A stretch of DNA of 64,000 bases. It comes from CAWJPY01 sp963844865 (GTDB lineage: Bacteria > Acidobacteriota > Thermoanaerobaculia > Thermoanaerobaculales > Sulfomarinibacteraceae). Below the pieces are notes generated by a model. That model was given only the letters and a program-made list of their open reading frames with translations. It ran no database searches and was not told where the DNA came from. Shown here one piece after another: positions 40,751 through 50,711 of this stretch. The stretch covers positions 1 through 64,000 of the forward strand of contig CAWJPY010000001.1 of the NCBI GenBank assembly GCA_963844865.1, written 5' to 3'. Both the position numbers and the translations under genes were made by a program. Numbering within the stretch: the stretch's first letter is position 1; every line of letters starts with the position of its first letter.

Positions 40751-42466
40751 ATGAAGGACTCGGTGCTTCCGCATCCCTCACTGGTGGAGCGGCTGGTGGC
40801 GATCGCCCGTCGCCTCAGCACCCAGCATCGGCCCGTCGAGGCCGCCCAGATCCTGGAGATCGCCGCCACCCTCTCCCCCCACGGCGCCGCCCTGCGCGAG
40901 GAGGCGCGTCGTCTCCAGGACGAGGACGCGGTGGAGGACTTCGACCGCGAGTTCAAACGGCGCAACCTGGAGGCGTCCCACGCCCTCGGCATGGCACACA
41001 TCTTCGAGAACAGGGGCGAGTTCGAGCGCGCCGTGGAGATGATCGACCTGGCCAAGCTGCGGACGCCGTTCAACTACCTGGCCTTCGCGGCCGCGGGCTA
41101 CCTTCACATGCGGCACGGCGACCCCGCCACCGCGCTGCGCGAGTTCATCCAGGCGCGCCGCCTCAACCCCCTCGACTTCCGCCTCTGCGTGGAGACGTCA
41201 CGGGCGGCCCTGGAGAACGAGAGCTTCGAGACCGCGCTGGAGAACGCCGTGGACGCCATGCTGCTCGCGAGCTGGCGATCGGAGCGGGAGCTCGAGCAGG
41301 AGCGGCGCCGGGTGGACACCCTGTCCCGACTCTGCCATCAGGGGCCTGCGGAGATGGACGCCCTCCTCAAGGCACGCACCGCGGCGCTGCAGAAGGCCAG
41401 CGACCACGTGGCGCTGTCCCACGCCAGGCTCTTCTCGGGCCTGCGGATGGGATCCCGCCGGGTCCTGCCCGGTCGCGCCTCGGACACCCAGAACAACCTC
41501 CTGGAGCGGGCCAACGAGCTCCGCACCATGGGCCTCTTCAACCACTTCACCGACGATCAGCTGATCGCCCTGTCCAGGTTGCTGAAGCCGCTCCCCATCG
41601 AGCACGGCACGACGATCTTCAGGGAGGGCGAGCCGGGGGAGGACCTCTTCCTGATCCGCGAGGGCACGGTGCACGTGACCCGCCAGACGGCGGTGGGCAC
41701 CCAGGTCCTCACCACCCTCGGCTTCGGCGCGCTGCTCGGCGAGGTGTCCTACCTCGACCGCGGGGAGCGCTCCACGACCGCGGTCGCGGTGGGCAGCGGC
41801 GCGGTGTACCGGATTCCGGCCGAGGCGCTGGACGAGGTCACCCAGGGGCACCGGGATCTCGCGGTGAGCCTCCTGTGGAGCTTCTGGCAGACCCTGGCCG
41901 AGAAGGTGCGCGCCGCCAACTCGCAGATGAGCGAGCTGTTCAGCCTGCCCGCGGTCTCCTGGCATCAGGGCCGCCCCCACACCGAGGGACACCGGGTTCA
42001 CCTGCCCGAGCAGGAGAAGCTGGACATCCTGCGCGAGCAGGGGCTGTCGGCCCAGGAGCTCCGCCTCCTCGCCACCTACTCCCGCGAGGAGCACTTCCCT
42101 CCCAACGCCATGATCTTCGCCGAGGGTGAGGACGGCGACGCGCTGTACATCGTGGTCGACGGCTCGGTACGGATCTCCCGCATGGTGCCGGGCATGGGCG
42201 AGGAGTGCCTGTCCATCCTGGAGCGCGGCGAGGTGTTCGGAGAGATGGCCCTGATCGACGATCTGCCGCGCTCCGCGGACGCCCGCGCCCACACCCACGG
42301 GAGCACCGTCTTCTCCATCAGCCAATCGCTCCTGGAGGAGGTCCTGTCCATGGACCCGGATGCCGCGGTGCAGTTCCTCGGCCTGCTCTGCCGTCTCCTG
42401 TGCCGGCGCCTGCGGGCCATGAACGAACGCCTGGTGGCGTGGCGGGTGATGGCCTCCCACGAGTGA
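40751..42466 (+). CDS. TPR-like protein with two cyclic-nucleotide-binding domains (571 aa)
   Basis: Residues ~1-200 are helical, TPR-like (PVEAAQILEIAATLSPHGAA, YLHMRHGDPATALREFIQAR). Two cNMP-binding domains follow, at about 260-375 and 425-550. The second has a good phosphate-binding cassette, EVFGEMALIDDLPRSADARA, with the key Glu and Arg; the first (ALLGEVSYLDRGERSTTAVA) also keeps Glu and Arg. There is no HTH, kinase or channel, so it is a sensor or scaffold, not a Crp-type regulator. It has no signal peptide. It is divergent from the S55 peptidase operon and shares a compact promoter region with it, suggesting common control. Confidence 0.85.
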   Translation: MKDSVLPHPSLVERLVAIARRLSTQHRPVEAAQILEIAATLSPHGAALREEARRLQDEDAVEDFDREFKRRNLEASHALGMAHIFENRGEFERAVEMIDLAKLRTPFNYLAFAAAGYLHMRHGDPATALREFIQARRLNPLDFRLCVETSRAALENESFETALENAVDAMLLASWRSERELEQERRRVDTLSRLCHQGPAEMDALLKARTAALQKASDHVALSHARLFSGLRMGSRRVLPGRASDTQNNLLERANELRTMGLFNHFTDDQLIALSRLLKPLPIEHGTTIFREGEPGEDLFLIREGTVHVTRQTAVGTQVLTTLGFGALLGEVSYLDRGERSTTAVAVGSGAVYRIPAEALDEVTQGHRDLAVSLLWSFWQTLAEKVRAANSQMSELFSLPAVSWHQGRPHTEGHRVHLPEQEKLDILREQGLSAQELRLLATYSREEHFPPNAMIFAEGEDGDALYIVVDGSVRISRMVPGMGEECLSILERGEVFGEMALIDDLPRSADARAHTHGSTVFSISQSLLEEVLSMDPDAAVQFLGLLCRLLCRRLRAMNERLVAWRVMASHE

Positions 42467-42509
42467 CCGCCCACCCCCGGGTCAGGGGCAGGGGCGGCGT
42501 CGGCGACGT

Positions 42510-44207
42510 CTACGGGACGGTGAGCGACAGACGTTGGTAGGAAGCCTGGCGCGTGACCCGATCCATGAGCCCTACCGCCACCCGCTGCCGGCCCTTCTCG
42601 AGCAGCAGGTCGAGGTCGAAGCCGTAGCGCCGTCCCTTCACCAGGTCGTAGTCGCTCTCCGGCACACGGACCTCGTGCTCCTGGCGTTGCAGGTCCGACT
42701 GCCCACCGTCCGCGTCGCGAGCGCCGAAGATGAGGGCCACCCTCCCCACGTAGTCCTGGCCCTCCGGCACCATGGCGATGCTGGACAGGGGGAAGGACAC
42801 GTGCAGGGGCACCGTCCAACGGTCGCCCGCGGCCGGCACCGTCGACCCCGGCTCGAGCTCGATCCCCATGGGGTTGTCATCCAGGTCCACCAGCAACGAG
42901 CTCAGCACCCGATCCTGGACCGCGGACTCCAGGGACTTCTCCACAAAGCGCCGACGGTAGCGCAGGTCGTACTGGGGGTGGTTCGGCAGCTCGACTGAGA
43001 TCCGGTGAACCCGGTCATCCCCGGTGGCCGAGATGGTGTAGCCCAGCGAGTAGTAGGCGAACAGATCCTCCCGCACCTTCTCCAGGCCCGGCCCCACGTC
43101 GTTGGCGTTGATCACCGCGAGGCCCCCGGTGGCGTCCGCAAGGTATTGGAGGGACTCCTGGAAGTTCTTCATGCCGATGGACGAGGCGGTGAGATCGCGG
43201 CTGTAGCGGGTGTCCGCCCCGAAGCCCTCCAGGGGGTTGAGGCCGCTCGCGTCGATGGTGTACAGGCTCACCTCCTGACCATTGGCCGCGGCGGCCAGGG
43301 AGTGGAAGTCCCGGGTGCGGTCCACCTCGCTGCGCCGGGTCAGGATCGCGCTGTCGCGGAAGGCCATGGCGTAGTCGTGCATCAGGCCGAGACCGGGCGT
43401 GAGGGGCAGGCCGCTGGAGACGTACACCACGGCCTTGCGCCCGGACAGCCCAGACATGACCGCGACCACCTGGCGCAGGGCGCTGAGGGTGTCCGACACG
43501 TTGGCCGCTTCCTCCTTCGCATAGTTCATGATCTCGTTGCTGAGCCCGTAGCGCGCATTCCGGCTGGCAGCGTCCCCGGTGTCCTCCCCGCTCTTCGCCT
43601 CCTGGATGTGCTGGACGATCCGGTTCCGCTCCGCATCGCGATCCTCGGCGCCCCCCGAGGCGCGAACCAGCCCCCGCAGGGCATCGGTGACCGACGGGGG
43701 GTCATCGGTGAACGGCTGCAGCACCTTGAGGGAGCGCTGGTAGCTGACCACCATGATCTGGACGGGCCCGTGCATGGCCTCCAGGACGAAGCTGCGGACG
43801 CTCCGCAGCACGCGGTTGCGCTGCAACGGGTGGAGGTTCTCGTTGTCGATGAAGAGCACCACGTAGGCGGGGCGGATCCTCGGCGCCTGCGGCGCCTGCG
43901 GCGCCGCCAGCGCAGGCTCTGCCAGCGGCTTCGCGGCGAGGGTGTGCTCCATGACCTGCTGCGTCAACACGGCGAAGTTGGTCACCGGCATCTCGATCCC
44001 GTCCTGTCGAACCAGGAAGTCGTCCTTGCCCAGGCCGGTCACCGGACGCCCATCGTGGTCGCGGACGAACACGTCCACGTTCACCACCGTCACCTGGACC
44101 TGGTCGGCGAACCCGAGCCCTCCCACCGGGGCGGGCTCAGGTTCGTCTCCCGCGGCCAGGGCCGCCACCAGCATCACCGTCGTCATCATCAGAACCAGTG
44201 GTCGCAC
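42510..44207 (-). CDS. VWFA-related Acidobacterial-type exported protein (565 aa)
   Basis: After a signal peptide (PLVLMMTTVMLVAALAAG) comes the family opening VQVTVVNVDVFVRDHDGRPV, then GLGKDDFLVRQDGIEMPVTN. An A-domain-like fold follows: YVVLFIDNENLHPLQRNRVL, SGRKAVVYVSSGLPLTPGLG, LADATGGLAVINANDVGPGL, FAYYSLGYTISATGDDRVHR. The metal-site motif is DxExx (IDNEN) rather than DxSxS. This matches the VWFA-related domain family defined in Acidobacteria. A C-terminal beta-sandwich follows. GTG 44207 is preferred (GGAGGT six bases upstream); the frame is open to 44345 but with no signal. The function is unknown; it is probably periplasmic. Confidence 0.88.
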   Translation of the reverse strand: MRPLVLMMTTVMLVAALAAGDEPEPAPVGGLGFADQVQVTVVNVDVFVRDHDGRPVTGLGKDDFLVRQDGIEMPVTNFAVLTQQVMEHTLAAKPLAEPALAAPQAPQAPRIRPAYVVLFIDNENLHPLQRNRVLRSVRSFVLEAMHGPVQIMVVSYQRSLKVLQPFTDDPPSVTDALRGLVRASGGAEDRDAERNRIVQHIQEAKSGEDTGDAASRNARYGLSNEIMNYAKEEAANVSDTLSALRQVVAVMSGLSGRKAVVYVSSGLPLTPGLGLMHDYAMAFRDSAILTRRSEVDRTRDFHSLAAAANGQEVSLYTIDASGLNPLEGFGADTRYSRDLTASSIGMKNFQESLQYLADATGGLAVINANDVGPGLEKVREDLFAYYSLGYTISATGDDRVHRISVELPNHPQYDLRYRRRFVEKSLESAVQDRVLSSLLVDLDDNPMGIELEPGSTVPAAGDRWTVPLHVSFPLSSIAMVPEGQDYVGRVALIFGARDADGGQSDLQRQEHEVRVPESDYDLVKGRRYGFDLDLLLEKGRQRVAVGLMDRVTRQASYQRLSLTVP

Positions 44208-44380
44208 GGGCGCACCTCCGCCGGCCAGTCTACCCGACCTCCGCGCTGTCACCCCGCCCACGGTGGGAGGCGCCGCCGGCGGCCGACGGCCCGGCCCGTC
44301 TGGTGGCCTCCCCGGGCCGCGGATCGGGGGGAACAGGATCGACATATCCAGGCGTTGTAGGAGTCGGGAAAGGAGTCGAG

Positions 44381-45088
44381 ATGGTCAACTCGACACACGT
44401 TGACGACGTCGGAATCTCAGGGCCCGGAGCGATCCAGGTCCCTGATGTGATCCCGATCTTTCCGCTTCCGGAGACGGTGCTGCTCCCCGGCGAAGTCCTG
44501 CCGCTGCACATCTTCGAGGCTCGCTACCGCGATATGGTGCGGGACGCCCTGGCGTCCCACCGGGTGATCGGACTCGTGGAGTCGCTGGTGGGAGACCCTG
44601 CGGAGGGCTTCACCAGCGGAGCGATCCGGGACGTCGGCTGCGTCGGCTTCATCGCCCAGCACGAGGAGCTCGATGACGGCCGTTTCCTGCTCTGGCTGCT
44701 CGGCCTGGAGCGCTTCCACATCGAAGAAGAGCTTTCGGCTCATACCCGCTACCGTCAGGTCCGGGTGAGCTATACACCGATCGTCGAGTCGGTGGGGCAG
44801 CTCGCGGGGATCCAGCCCCTGCGCCACGAGCTGCGGCGGCTGCTGCCGCGGCTGATCGACACCGACAGCACCGCCGAGGACATGCTCACGGCCCAGATGG
44901 AGGACGTGGGGGACTCCCAGCTCATCGCCCTGGCCTGCCAGATCCTGGAGCTCGGCAGCGAGCGCAAGCAGGAGATCCTGGAGGCGCCCACCCAGGTGGA
45001 GCGCTTCCTCATGGTGTACGAGAACGTCTACCGCCACCTGGAGCTGTACCCGGACCTGGAGGTGGTGGAGCCCGGCCAGCTCAACTGA
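44381..45088 (+). CDS. LON substrate-binding-domain protein (235 aa)
   Basis: The N-terminal Lon domain without the ATPase or protease is clear: VIPIFPLPETVLLPGEVLPL, HIFEARYRDMVRDAL, GCVGFIAQHEELDDGRFLLW, LGLERFHIEEELSAHTRYRQ. The helical second half ends VERFLMVYENVYRHLELYP. Stand-alone Lon N-domain proteins of ~200-230 residues are widespread, and their role is not established; substrate delivery or regulation of Lon is suspected. ATG 44381 has AAAGGAG six bases upstream. It is followed after 70 bp by a histidine kinase that has its own predicted leaderless promoter. Confidence 0.9.
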   Translation: MVNSTHVDDVGISGPGAIQVPDVIPIFPLPETVLLPGEVLPLHIFEARYRDMVRDALASHRVIGLVESLVGDPAEGFTSGAIRDVGCVGFIAQHEELDDGRFLLWLLGLERFHIEEELSAHTRYRQVRVSYTPIVESVGQLAGIQPLRHELRRLLPRLIDTDSTAEDMLTAQMEDVGDSQLIALACQILELGSERKQEILEAPTQVERFLMVYENVYRHLELYPDLEVVEPGQLN

Positions 45089-45146
45089 GCCGCAGGGGCG
45101 TCGTCTCGACAGCGGCATCGACCGTGAGGCCGCGCTGGTGGCGTGC

Positions 45147-45152
45147 TAATCT
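45147..45152 (+). promoter_or_regulatory. Extended -10 box TGC-TAATCT for the histidine kinase
   Basis: TAATCT preceded by TGC ends exactly six bases before GTG 45159. A leaderless kinase mRNA is predicted. Confidence 0.62.
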
Positions 45153-45158
45153 CTGAAC

Positions 45159-46790
45159 GTGCACAGCACGCTCTCCATAGCTCCAGAGCGAGGGGCGTAC
45201 GTGGAGATCCCCACCGCCCGCTCCAGCCACCTGGCCTGGCTGGTGCTTGGGGGCGCCCTGGTCGGTCTGTATGTGACCAGCCTCCACAGCTACCTTCTGT
45301 TTCACAGCCTGGCGGAGATCTTCAGCGTCGTCGTCGCCGCCGGCATCTTCATGGTGGCGTGGAACTCGCGCCGCTTCGTGGCGGAGCGGTACCTCCTCTT
45401 CCTCGGCATCGCCTCGCTGTTCGTGGCGTCCGTCGACGTGCTCCATACCCTGTCCTACGAAGGCATGGGCGTGCTCCCGGGTGACAACGCCAACCTGGCC
45501 GCCCAGCTCTGGATCGGGGCCCGCTTCCTGGAAGGCGTCTCGTTGCTCGCCTTGCCCTGGGTGATCGGCCGTCGTCCGGACACCGGCCTTCTCTTCGCCG
45601 CCTACACGGCGGCGGTGGGCCTGCTCGTGGCTTCCATCTTCGTCTGGCGGATCTTTCCGGCGTGCTTCGTGGAGGGAGTGGGGCTGACGCCCTTCAAGAA
45701 GATCAGCGAGTACGTCATCTCACTGATTCTGGTCGGTGCCCTGGTGGGCCTGTACGCCAGACGCCGCGACCTCGAGGGGCACGTGTTCCGGCTGCTCAGC
45801 GCCTCGATTCTGCTCACCATCCTGTCCGAGGTCGCCTTCACCTTCTACACGAACCCATTCAGCACCGCCAACCTGGTGGGACACCTTCTCAAGGTCACCT
45901 CCTTCTACCTCATCTACCGCGCCATCATCGCCACCGGCCTGGTCAAGCCCTACTCCCTGCTGTTCCGGAGCCTGAAGCTGAGCGAGGAGGAGCTGCACCG
46001 CGCCAACCTCGGGCTGGAGCGGCGCGTCGAAGCCCGGACCGCGGAGCTGCGGTCGGTGAACGAGCGCCTGCAACAGGAGATCGAGGAGAAGCGGCGAACG
46101 GAGCAGGACCTGATCGCCTCGCGGAACCAGCTCCGCTCTCTGGCCACGGAGCTCGTGGTGACCGAGGAGCGCGAGCGCCGCGCCCTGGCCCGCGACCTCC
46201 ACGACTCGGTGGCCCAGCTCCTCGCCCTGTCCAAGCTCGAGGTGGAGGATCTGCGCACCCGGACGGGGGACGGCGCCGCGGCCACCACCTTGGACAACGT
46301 CCGCGATCACCTGTTGGGGGCCATCGCTCAGACCCGCACCCTCATGTTCAACCTCAGCCCGCCTGCACTGTATGCGCGTGGACTCGCACCCGCCCTCGAG
46401 ATCCTCGGCGAGCAGATGGGGAAGCTGCACGGGATCCCGATCACCCTCGTCGACGCGGGCGCGCCCGCCGATCTGGCCGAGGACCTCCGGGTCCTGCTCT
46501 ACCGGGCGGTGCGGGAGCTGCTGCTCAACGTCGTCAAGCACGCTCACGCCAGCGAGGCCACGGTGTCGTTGCGGGCGGAGCGCGGTGCGCTCGCGGTGGA
46601 GGTCGCGGATGACGGCGTGGGCTTCGAGACCGCCGCCACCATGGCGGCGAGCCAGCACAAGGGCAGCTTCGGTCTCTTCAGCATCCGCGAGCGGCTGGAC
46701 CACCTGGGGGGCGGCTTTCAGGTCGACTCCACACCCGGCCGCGGCACCCGCGTCACCCTCACCGTGCCCCTCGCCCCCACCTCGGATTGA
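45159..46790 (+). CDS. MASE3-type membrane sensor histidine kinase, NarL-family (543 aa)
   Basis: The first ~255 residues make seven or eight membrane helices of MASE3 character (VASVDVLHTLSYEGMGVLPG, LWIGARFLEGVSLLALPWVI). A coiled coil at about 270-330 leads to the HisKA_3 motif RRALARDLHDSVAQLLALSK, with phospho-acceptor His 348, and a C-terminal HATPase with ELLLNVVKHAHASEA (N box), VADDGVGFE and GSFGLFSIRERLDHLGGGF. It would autophosphorylate and pass phosphate to a NarL-type response regulator. No regulator gene adjoins it: an orphan kinase. GTG 45159 is supported by the -10 box six bases upstream. Confidence 0.92.
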   Translation: MHSTLSIAPERGAYVEIPTARSSHLAWLVLGGALVGLYVTSLHSYLLFHSLAEIFSVVVAAGIFMVAWNSRRFVAERYLLFLGIASLFVASVDVLHTLSYEGMGVLPGDNANLAAQLWIGARFLEGVSLLALPWVIGRRPDTGLLFAAYTAAVGLLVASIFVWRIFPACFVEGVGLTPFKKISEYVISLILVGALVGLYARRRDLEGHVFRLLSASILLTILSEVAFTFYTNPFSTANLVGHLLKVTSFYLIYRAIIATGLVKPYSLLFRSLKLSEEELHRANLGLERRVEARTAELRSVNERLQQEIEEKRRTEQDLIASRNQLRSLATELVVTEERERRALARDLHDSVAQLLALSKLEVEDLRTRTGDGAAATTLDNVRDHLLGAIAQTRTLMFNLSPPALYARGLAPALEILGEQMGKLHGIPITLVDAGAPADLAEDLRVLLYRAVRELLLNVVKHAHASEATVSLRAERGALAVEVADDGVGFETAATMAASQHKGSFGLFSIRERLDHLGGGFQVDSTPGRGTRVTLTVPLAPTSD

Positions 46791-46814
46791 CTCCCCAGCA
46801 GGTTCGGTGAGCCA

Positions 46815-49800
46815 TCAGTCCGGGCGGCCCCAACCGCCGCCGCCGGGGGTCTCCAGGATGAGCAGGTCGCCGGGAGCGACCTCGCAGCCGGCGATACCCT
46901 CCAGAGTCACCACCTCGCCGTCGGCCCGCACCAGGCGCTGGCGGCCGCGGGCACCGGGCGCTCCGCCGGCGGCGCCGTAGGGCTCCTCGCGGCGGTGCTG
47001 GGCCAGCAGGGAGAGCGACAGGGGCTCCAGGAAGCGCAGCTCGCGCAGGATCCCGTCCCCGCCCCGGTACTCGCCCGCTCCCCCCGAGCCACGACGCACC
47101 GCCCAGCGCTCCAGACGCACCGGGTAGCGATACTCCAGGACCTCGGGGTCGGTGGCCCGGGTGTTGGTCATGTGTGTGTGGACCGCGTCGGCGCCGGAGA
47201 ACCCCGGCCCGGCGCCTGAGCCGCCTCCCACCGTCTCGTAGTAGCCGAAGCTCTCATTCCGAAGACCAGGTTGTTCATGGTCCCCTGGCTGCAGGCGGCG
47301 AGGCCGAGGGCCTTCAGGAGCACGTCGACCAGTCGCTGGCTGGTCTCCACGTTGCCGCCCACCACCGCCGGGGCCGCCATGGGGTCGGCGGGGAAGTCAG
47401 GGTTGAGGATCCCGGGGGGGATGTCCAGGGTCACGGGGGCCATCAGCCCCTCGTTGAGAGGGACCGGCTCCGCCACCAGGAGGCGCAGCACGTACATGAC
47501 CACGGCCCGCACCACCGCCGGGGTGGCGTTCAGGTTGCCCGGGTGGACCCCGGCGCTGCCGGCGAAGCTGACCTCGGCCCTGCGGCCGGCCACGGTGATC
47601 CGCACCGCCAGGGGCGAGCCGTCGTCAAGGCGCTCCTCAGCCTCCAGCACGCCGTCGGGCAGGCGCCCGAGGGCCTCCTCCACCAGGGTGGTGGCCCGCC
47701 CCCGGAGGTCGTCCATGTGCTTCGCCAGGACGTCCGCACCGGCCTCTCCGGCCAGGGCCACCAGCGCCCGCGCCCCCAGGTGGTTGGCCGCCACCGCCGC
47801 CGCCAGGTCGGCCAGGTTCTCCTCCACCGCCCGCGAGGGCCAGGGCGCCTCGGCCAGGAGCCGCCGCACGCCGTCCCACTCCGGCCGTCCGCGGCGGACG
47901 AGGAAGGTGGGAGGGATGACGACCCCTTCCTCGGCCAGGGAGGCGGCGTCCGGCGGCACCGAGCCGGGCCGGGTGCCGCCGAGCTCCGCATGGTGCGCCC
48001 GGCACGACCACGAAGGCGATGCGCCGCCCACCCGCGAACACCGGGGTGACGGCCGTGATGTCGGGCAGGTGGGAGCCGCCGAAGCCGGGGTGGTTGGTGA
48101 TGACGGTGTCGCCGTCGGCGAGGTCCACCGTCTCCAGCAGCCGTTGTACGCACAGGGTCAAGGCGCCCAGGTGGACCGGGATGTGGGGCGCGTTCACCAC
48201 CAGCCGCCCCTGTCCGGTCCAGGAGGCCGCAGGAGAAGTCCAGGCGCTCCTTGATGTTGGTGGACAGGGCGCAGCGCCTCAGCATCTCGCCCATGTCGGC
48301 GGCGATGGCCTCGAAGCGGTGGCTGAAGAGCTCCAGTCGGACCGCCTCCGCCTCCTCGGAGGTCACCGAGGCGCCGGCATCGGGGCGCCGGACCTCCAAC
48401 CGTTCCAGCGTCAGAGCGGAGGCGCCGTCCACCAGCAGCCGCCAGCCGGGCTCCAGGACGGTGACGCTGTGCGCCTCCACCACCAACGCCGGACCCTCCA
48501 CCGCGGCCCCGGGCTGCAAGTCTGAGCGCCGGTAGACACGGGTGTCCCGCCAGGCGCCGTCGAAGAAGGCCCGGCGGAGCGCTCGCGGCGCCGGCGGCGG
48601 ACGCCGCGGCGGACGCTCGAGCGTCTCCTCGACGGCCGGGCGGGAGGAGGCCGCCACCCGCAGCGACTCCACCTCCACCGGCCGCGCCGGCGGCTGGTAG
48701 CCGTAGAGTCTCGCGGTAGCGGTCGGCGAAGCGCGCGCCGAGGTCGAGCCGGCCGACTCCTCGGGCAGCACTCCACCGCCAGGGTGGAGTCCTGGCCGAG
48801 CAGGCGCAGGTGGGCCAACCGGCGCCGCAGAGTCACGTCCTGGGGAGCCACGCCCTCGGCCGTCACCGCCGCCCGCGGCCTCCTCGGCGAGCGCGGCGAA
48901 GAGGGCATCCAACCGCCCCTCCATCCCCGCCAGCGGCTCCAGGAGCTGGCGCTCGGCGAAGCGCTCGAGCACCGCGGCGCCCACGCCCGCGGCGCTCAGC
49001 AGGCCGGCATCGCCGGGGATCACGACGGATGAGATGCCCAGCAGCGCGGCCACCGCGCAGGCGTGCTGGGGACCGGCGCCTCCGAAGGCCAGCAGGGCGT
49101 ACTCGGCGGGATCGTAGCCGCGGCGCACCGAGATGCGGCGGATGGCGGCGGCCATGCGCTCGTTGGCGATGCGCAGGAAGCCCTCGGCCAGGGTCTCGGA
49201 CGTGGTCTCCTCGCCGGTGGCCGTCCGCAGCGCATCCCGGACCTCGTCCAGGGCCCGGGCCGCGGCGTCCGGGTCCACCGGGATCTGCAACTCCTCGGCG
49301 TCCATCCGGCCCAGCAGGAGGTTGAGGTCGGTCAGCGTCAGGGGGCCGCCGGCGCCGTAGCAGGCCGGCCCCGGGCTCGCGCCCGCGCTTTCCGGCCCCA
49401 CCTGCAGCCCCTGGCCGCGGAAGGAGCAGACCGAGCCGCCGCCGGCCGCCACCGTCTCCACGCCCAGGGCCGGCGCCAGCAGCCGGGCGTCCCCCACCCG
49501 GTGCTCGAAGAGGTAGTCGTGGCGGCCGTCGTAGCGCGCCACGTCGGTGCTGGTGCCGCCCATGTCGAAGCTGATGGCGCGGCGAAAGCCCGAGCGGTGG
49601 GCCGCCGCCGCCGCGCCCACCACCCCCCCCGCCGGTCCGGACAGGAGCGTGTCCTTGGGGCGCAGGCCCGGGGCGCCCGACCAGTCCGCCGGCGCGAGGT
49701 CATCACGTGGAGGGTCCCGTCGGACACCGCCCGCGCCACGTCGGCCACGTAGTCGCTGATGACCGGCGCCAGGTAGGCGTCCACCACCGCCGTCTCGCTC

Positions 49801-50624
49801 CGGGGCAGGGCCCCGATCATGGGCGCGAGCTCGGCCGAGCAGGAGACATGGTCGAAGCCCCAGGCGCGCAGCGCCGCCGCCAGCGCCCGCTCGTGGTCCG
49901 GGTTGCGCCAGGCGTGGAGAAGGACCACGGCCGCCGAGCGCACGCCCCGCGCCAGGGCCGCCTCGGCGTCGGGCCGCAGCTCCTCGGGACGCAGCTCCTC
50001 CAGCACCCGCCCTGCGGCGTCCACACGCTCCGCCAGCTCCACAACGGACTCGTACAGCGGCGCCGGCTTGCGGATGTCGAGCGCGAAGAGATCGGGTCGC
50101 TGCTGGGTGCCGATGAGCTCCAGGTCGGCAAAGCCCCGGGTGGTGAAGAGGACGGTGGGCGCGCCGCGCCGCTCGAGCAGGGCGTTGGTGGCCCGGGTGG
50201 TGGCCAGGCGCATGGCCATGGGTGGGAGCTCGTCGCCGAGGGGCGTCTGCGTGACCACGTGGGCGGCCAGGACGGGCGCCTCCGCCGCGACCGTGAGCTC
50301 ACAGCGCCGCCCGACCTCGAGGACGCTGCCCGGCGCCGCCACCAGCTCCACGCGGTGCTCCGCGGCACCGTAGCCCGCGACCTCGACGCCGCCCCCGGCG
50401 CCCCCCAGGACCCGGAAGCGGGCGCCCACGAAGAACCCGTCCGGCAGGCCCCAGCCCTCGTCCAGACGGATCGCCCGCGGGCCGTCCACGGCCGCCACCC
50501 GGGCGCGCAGGGCGGCCGACGACAGCACCTTGGCCCGCCGCAGCTCCCCTGCCGGGTTCACCGCCAGGCAGTCGGTGAAGGTCCCGCCGGTGTCGATCCA
50601 CAGCCGCCAGCGTCCGTCCGGCAC
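46815..50624 (-). pseudogene. Fused HyuA-HyuB hydantoinase/5-oxoprolinase family gene with about eight frameshifts
   Basis: The family hydrolyses hydantoins or 5-oxoproline with ATP. The start reads WRLWIDTGGTFTDCLAVNP, then MAMRLATTRATNALLERRGA, SFDMGGTSTDVARY and ALLAFGGAGPQHACAVAALL (HyuA). The HyuB half follows directly: IAADMGEMLRRCALSTNIKE, GDTVITNHPGFGGSHLPDIT, GNVETSQRLVDVLLKALGLA, and a glycine-rich end. These blocks are in different frames, with shifts near 49698, 49665, 48890, 48778, 48713, 48205, 47998 and 47255. Restored length, ~1,270 residues, fits a fused 5-oxoprolinase. Key motifs are preserved, so decay is recent or the sequence is faulty. GTG 50624 follows TACAAT by six bases. 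Confidence 0.85.
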
Positions 50625-50630
50625 CGTCCG

Positions 50631-50636
50631 ATTGTA
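50631..50636 (-). promoter_or_regulatory. -10 box TACAAT for the hydantoinase gene
   Basis: On the minus strand TACAAT ends six bases before GTG 50624. The arrangement mirrors coaD (TACAAT, six bases, GTG). Confidence 0.6.
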
Positions 50637-50711
50637 GCCGCGACCGGGGGGATCTCCCCATGTGGCTGCCGGACGCGTGGTGCTAGGCTGCGGCCCACGT
50701 GGAGGTGCGAG

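Noticed and set aside
42205..42540. Plus-strand 111-codon frame overlapping the cyclic-nucleotide-binding gene
   Set aside because: It is a shifted frame of a well-supported coding region with no ribosome site.
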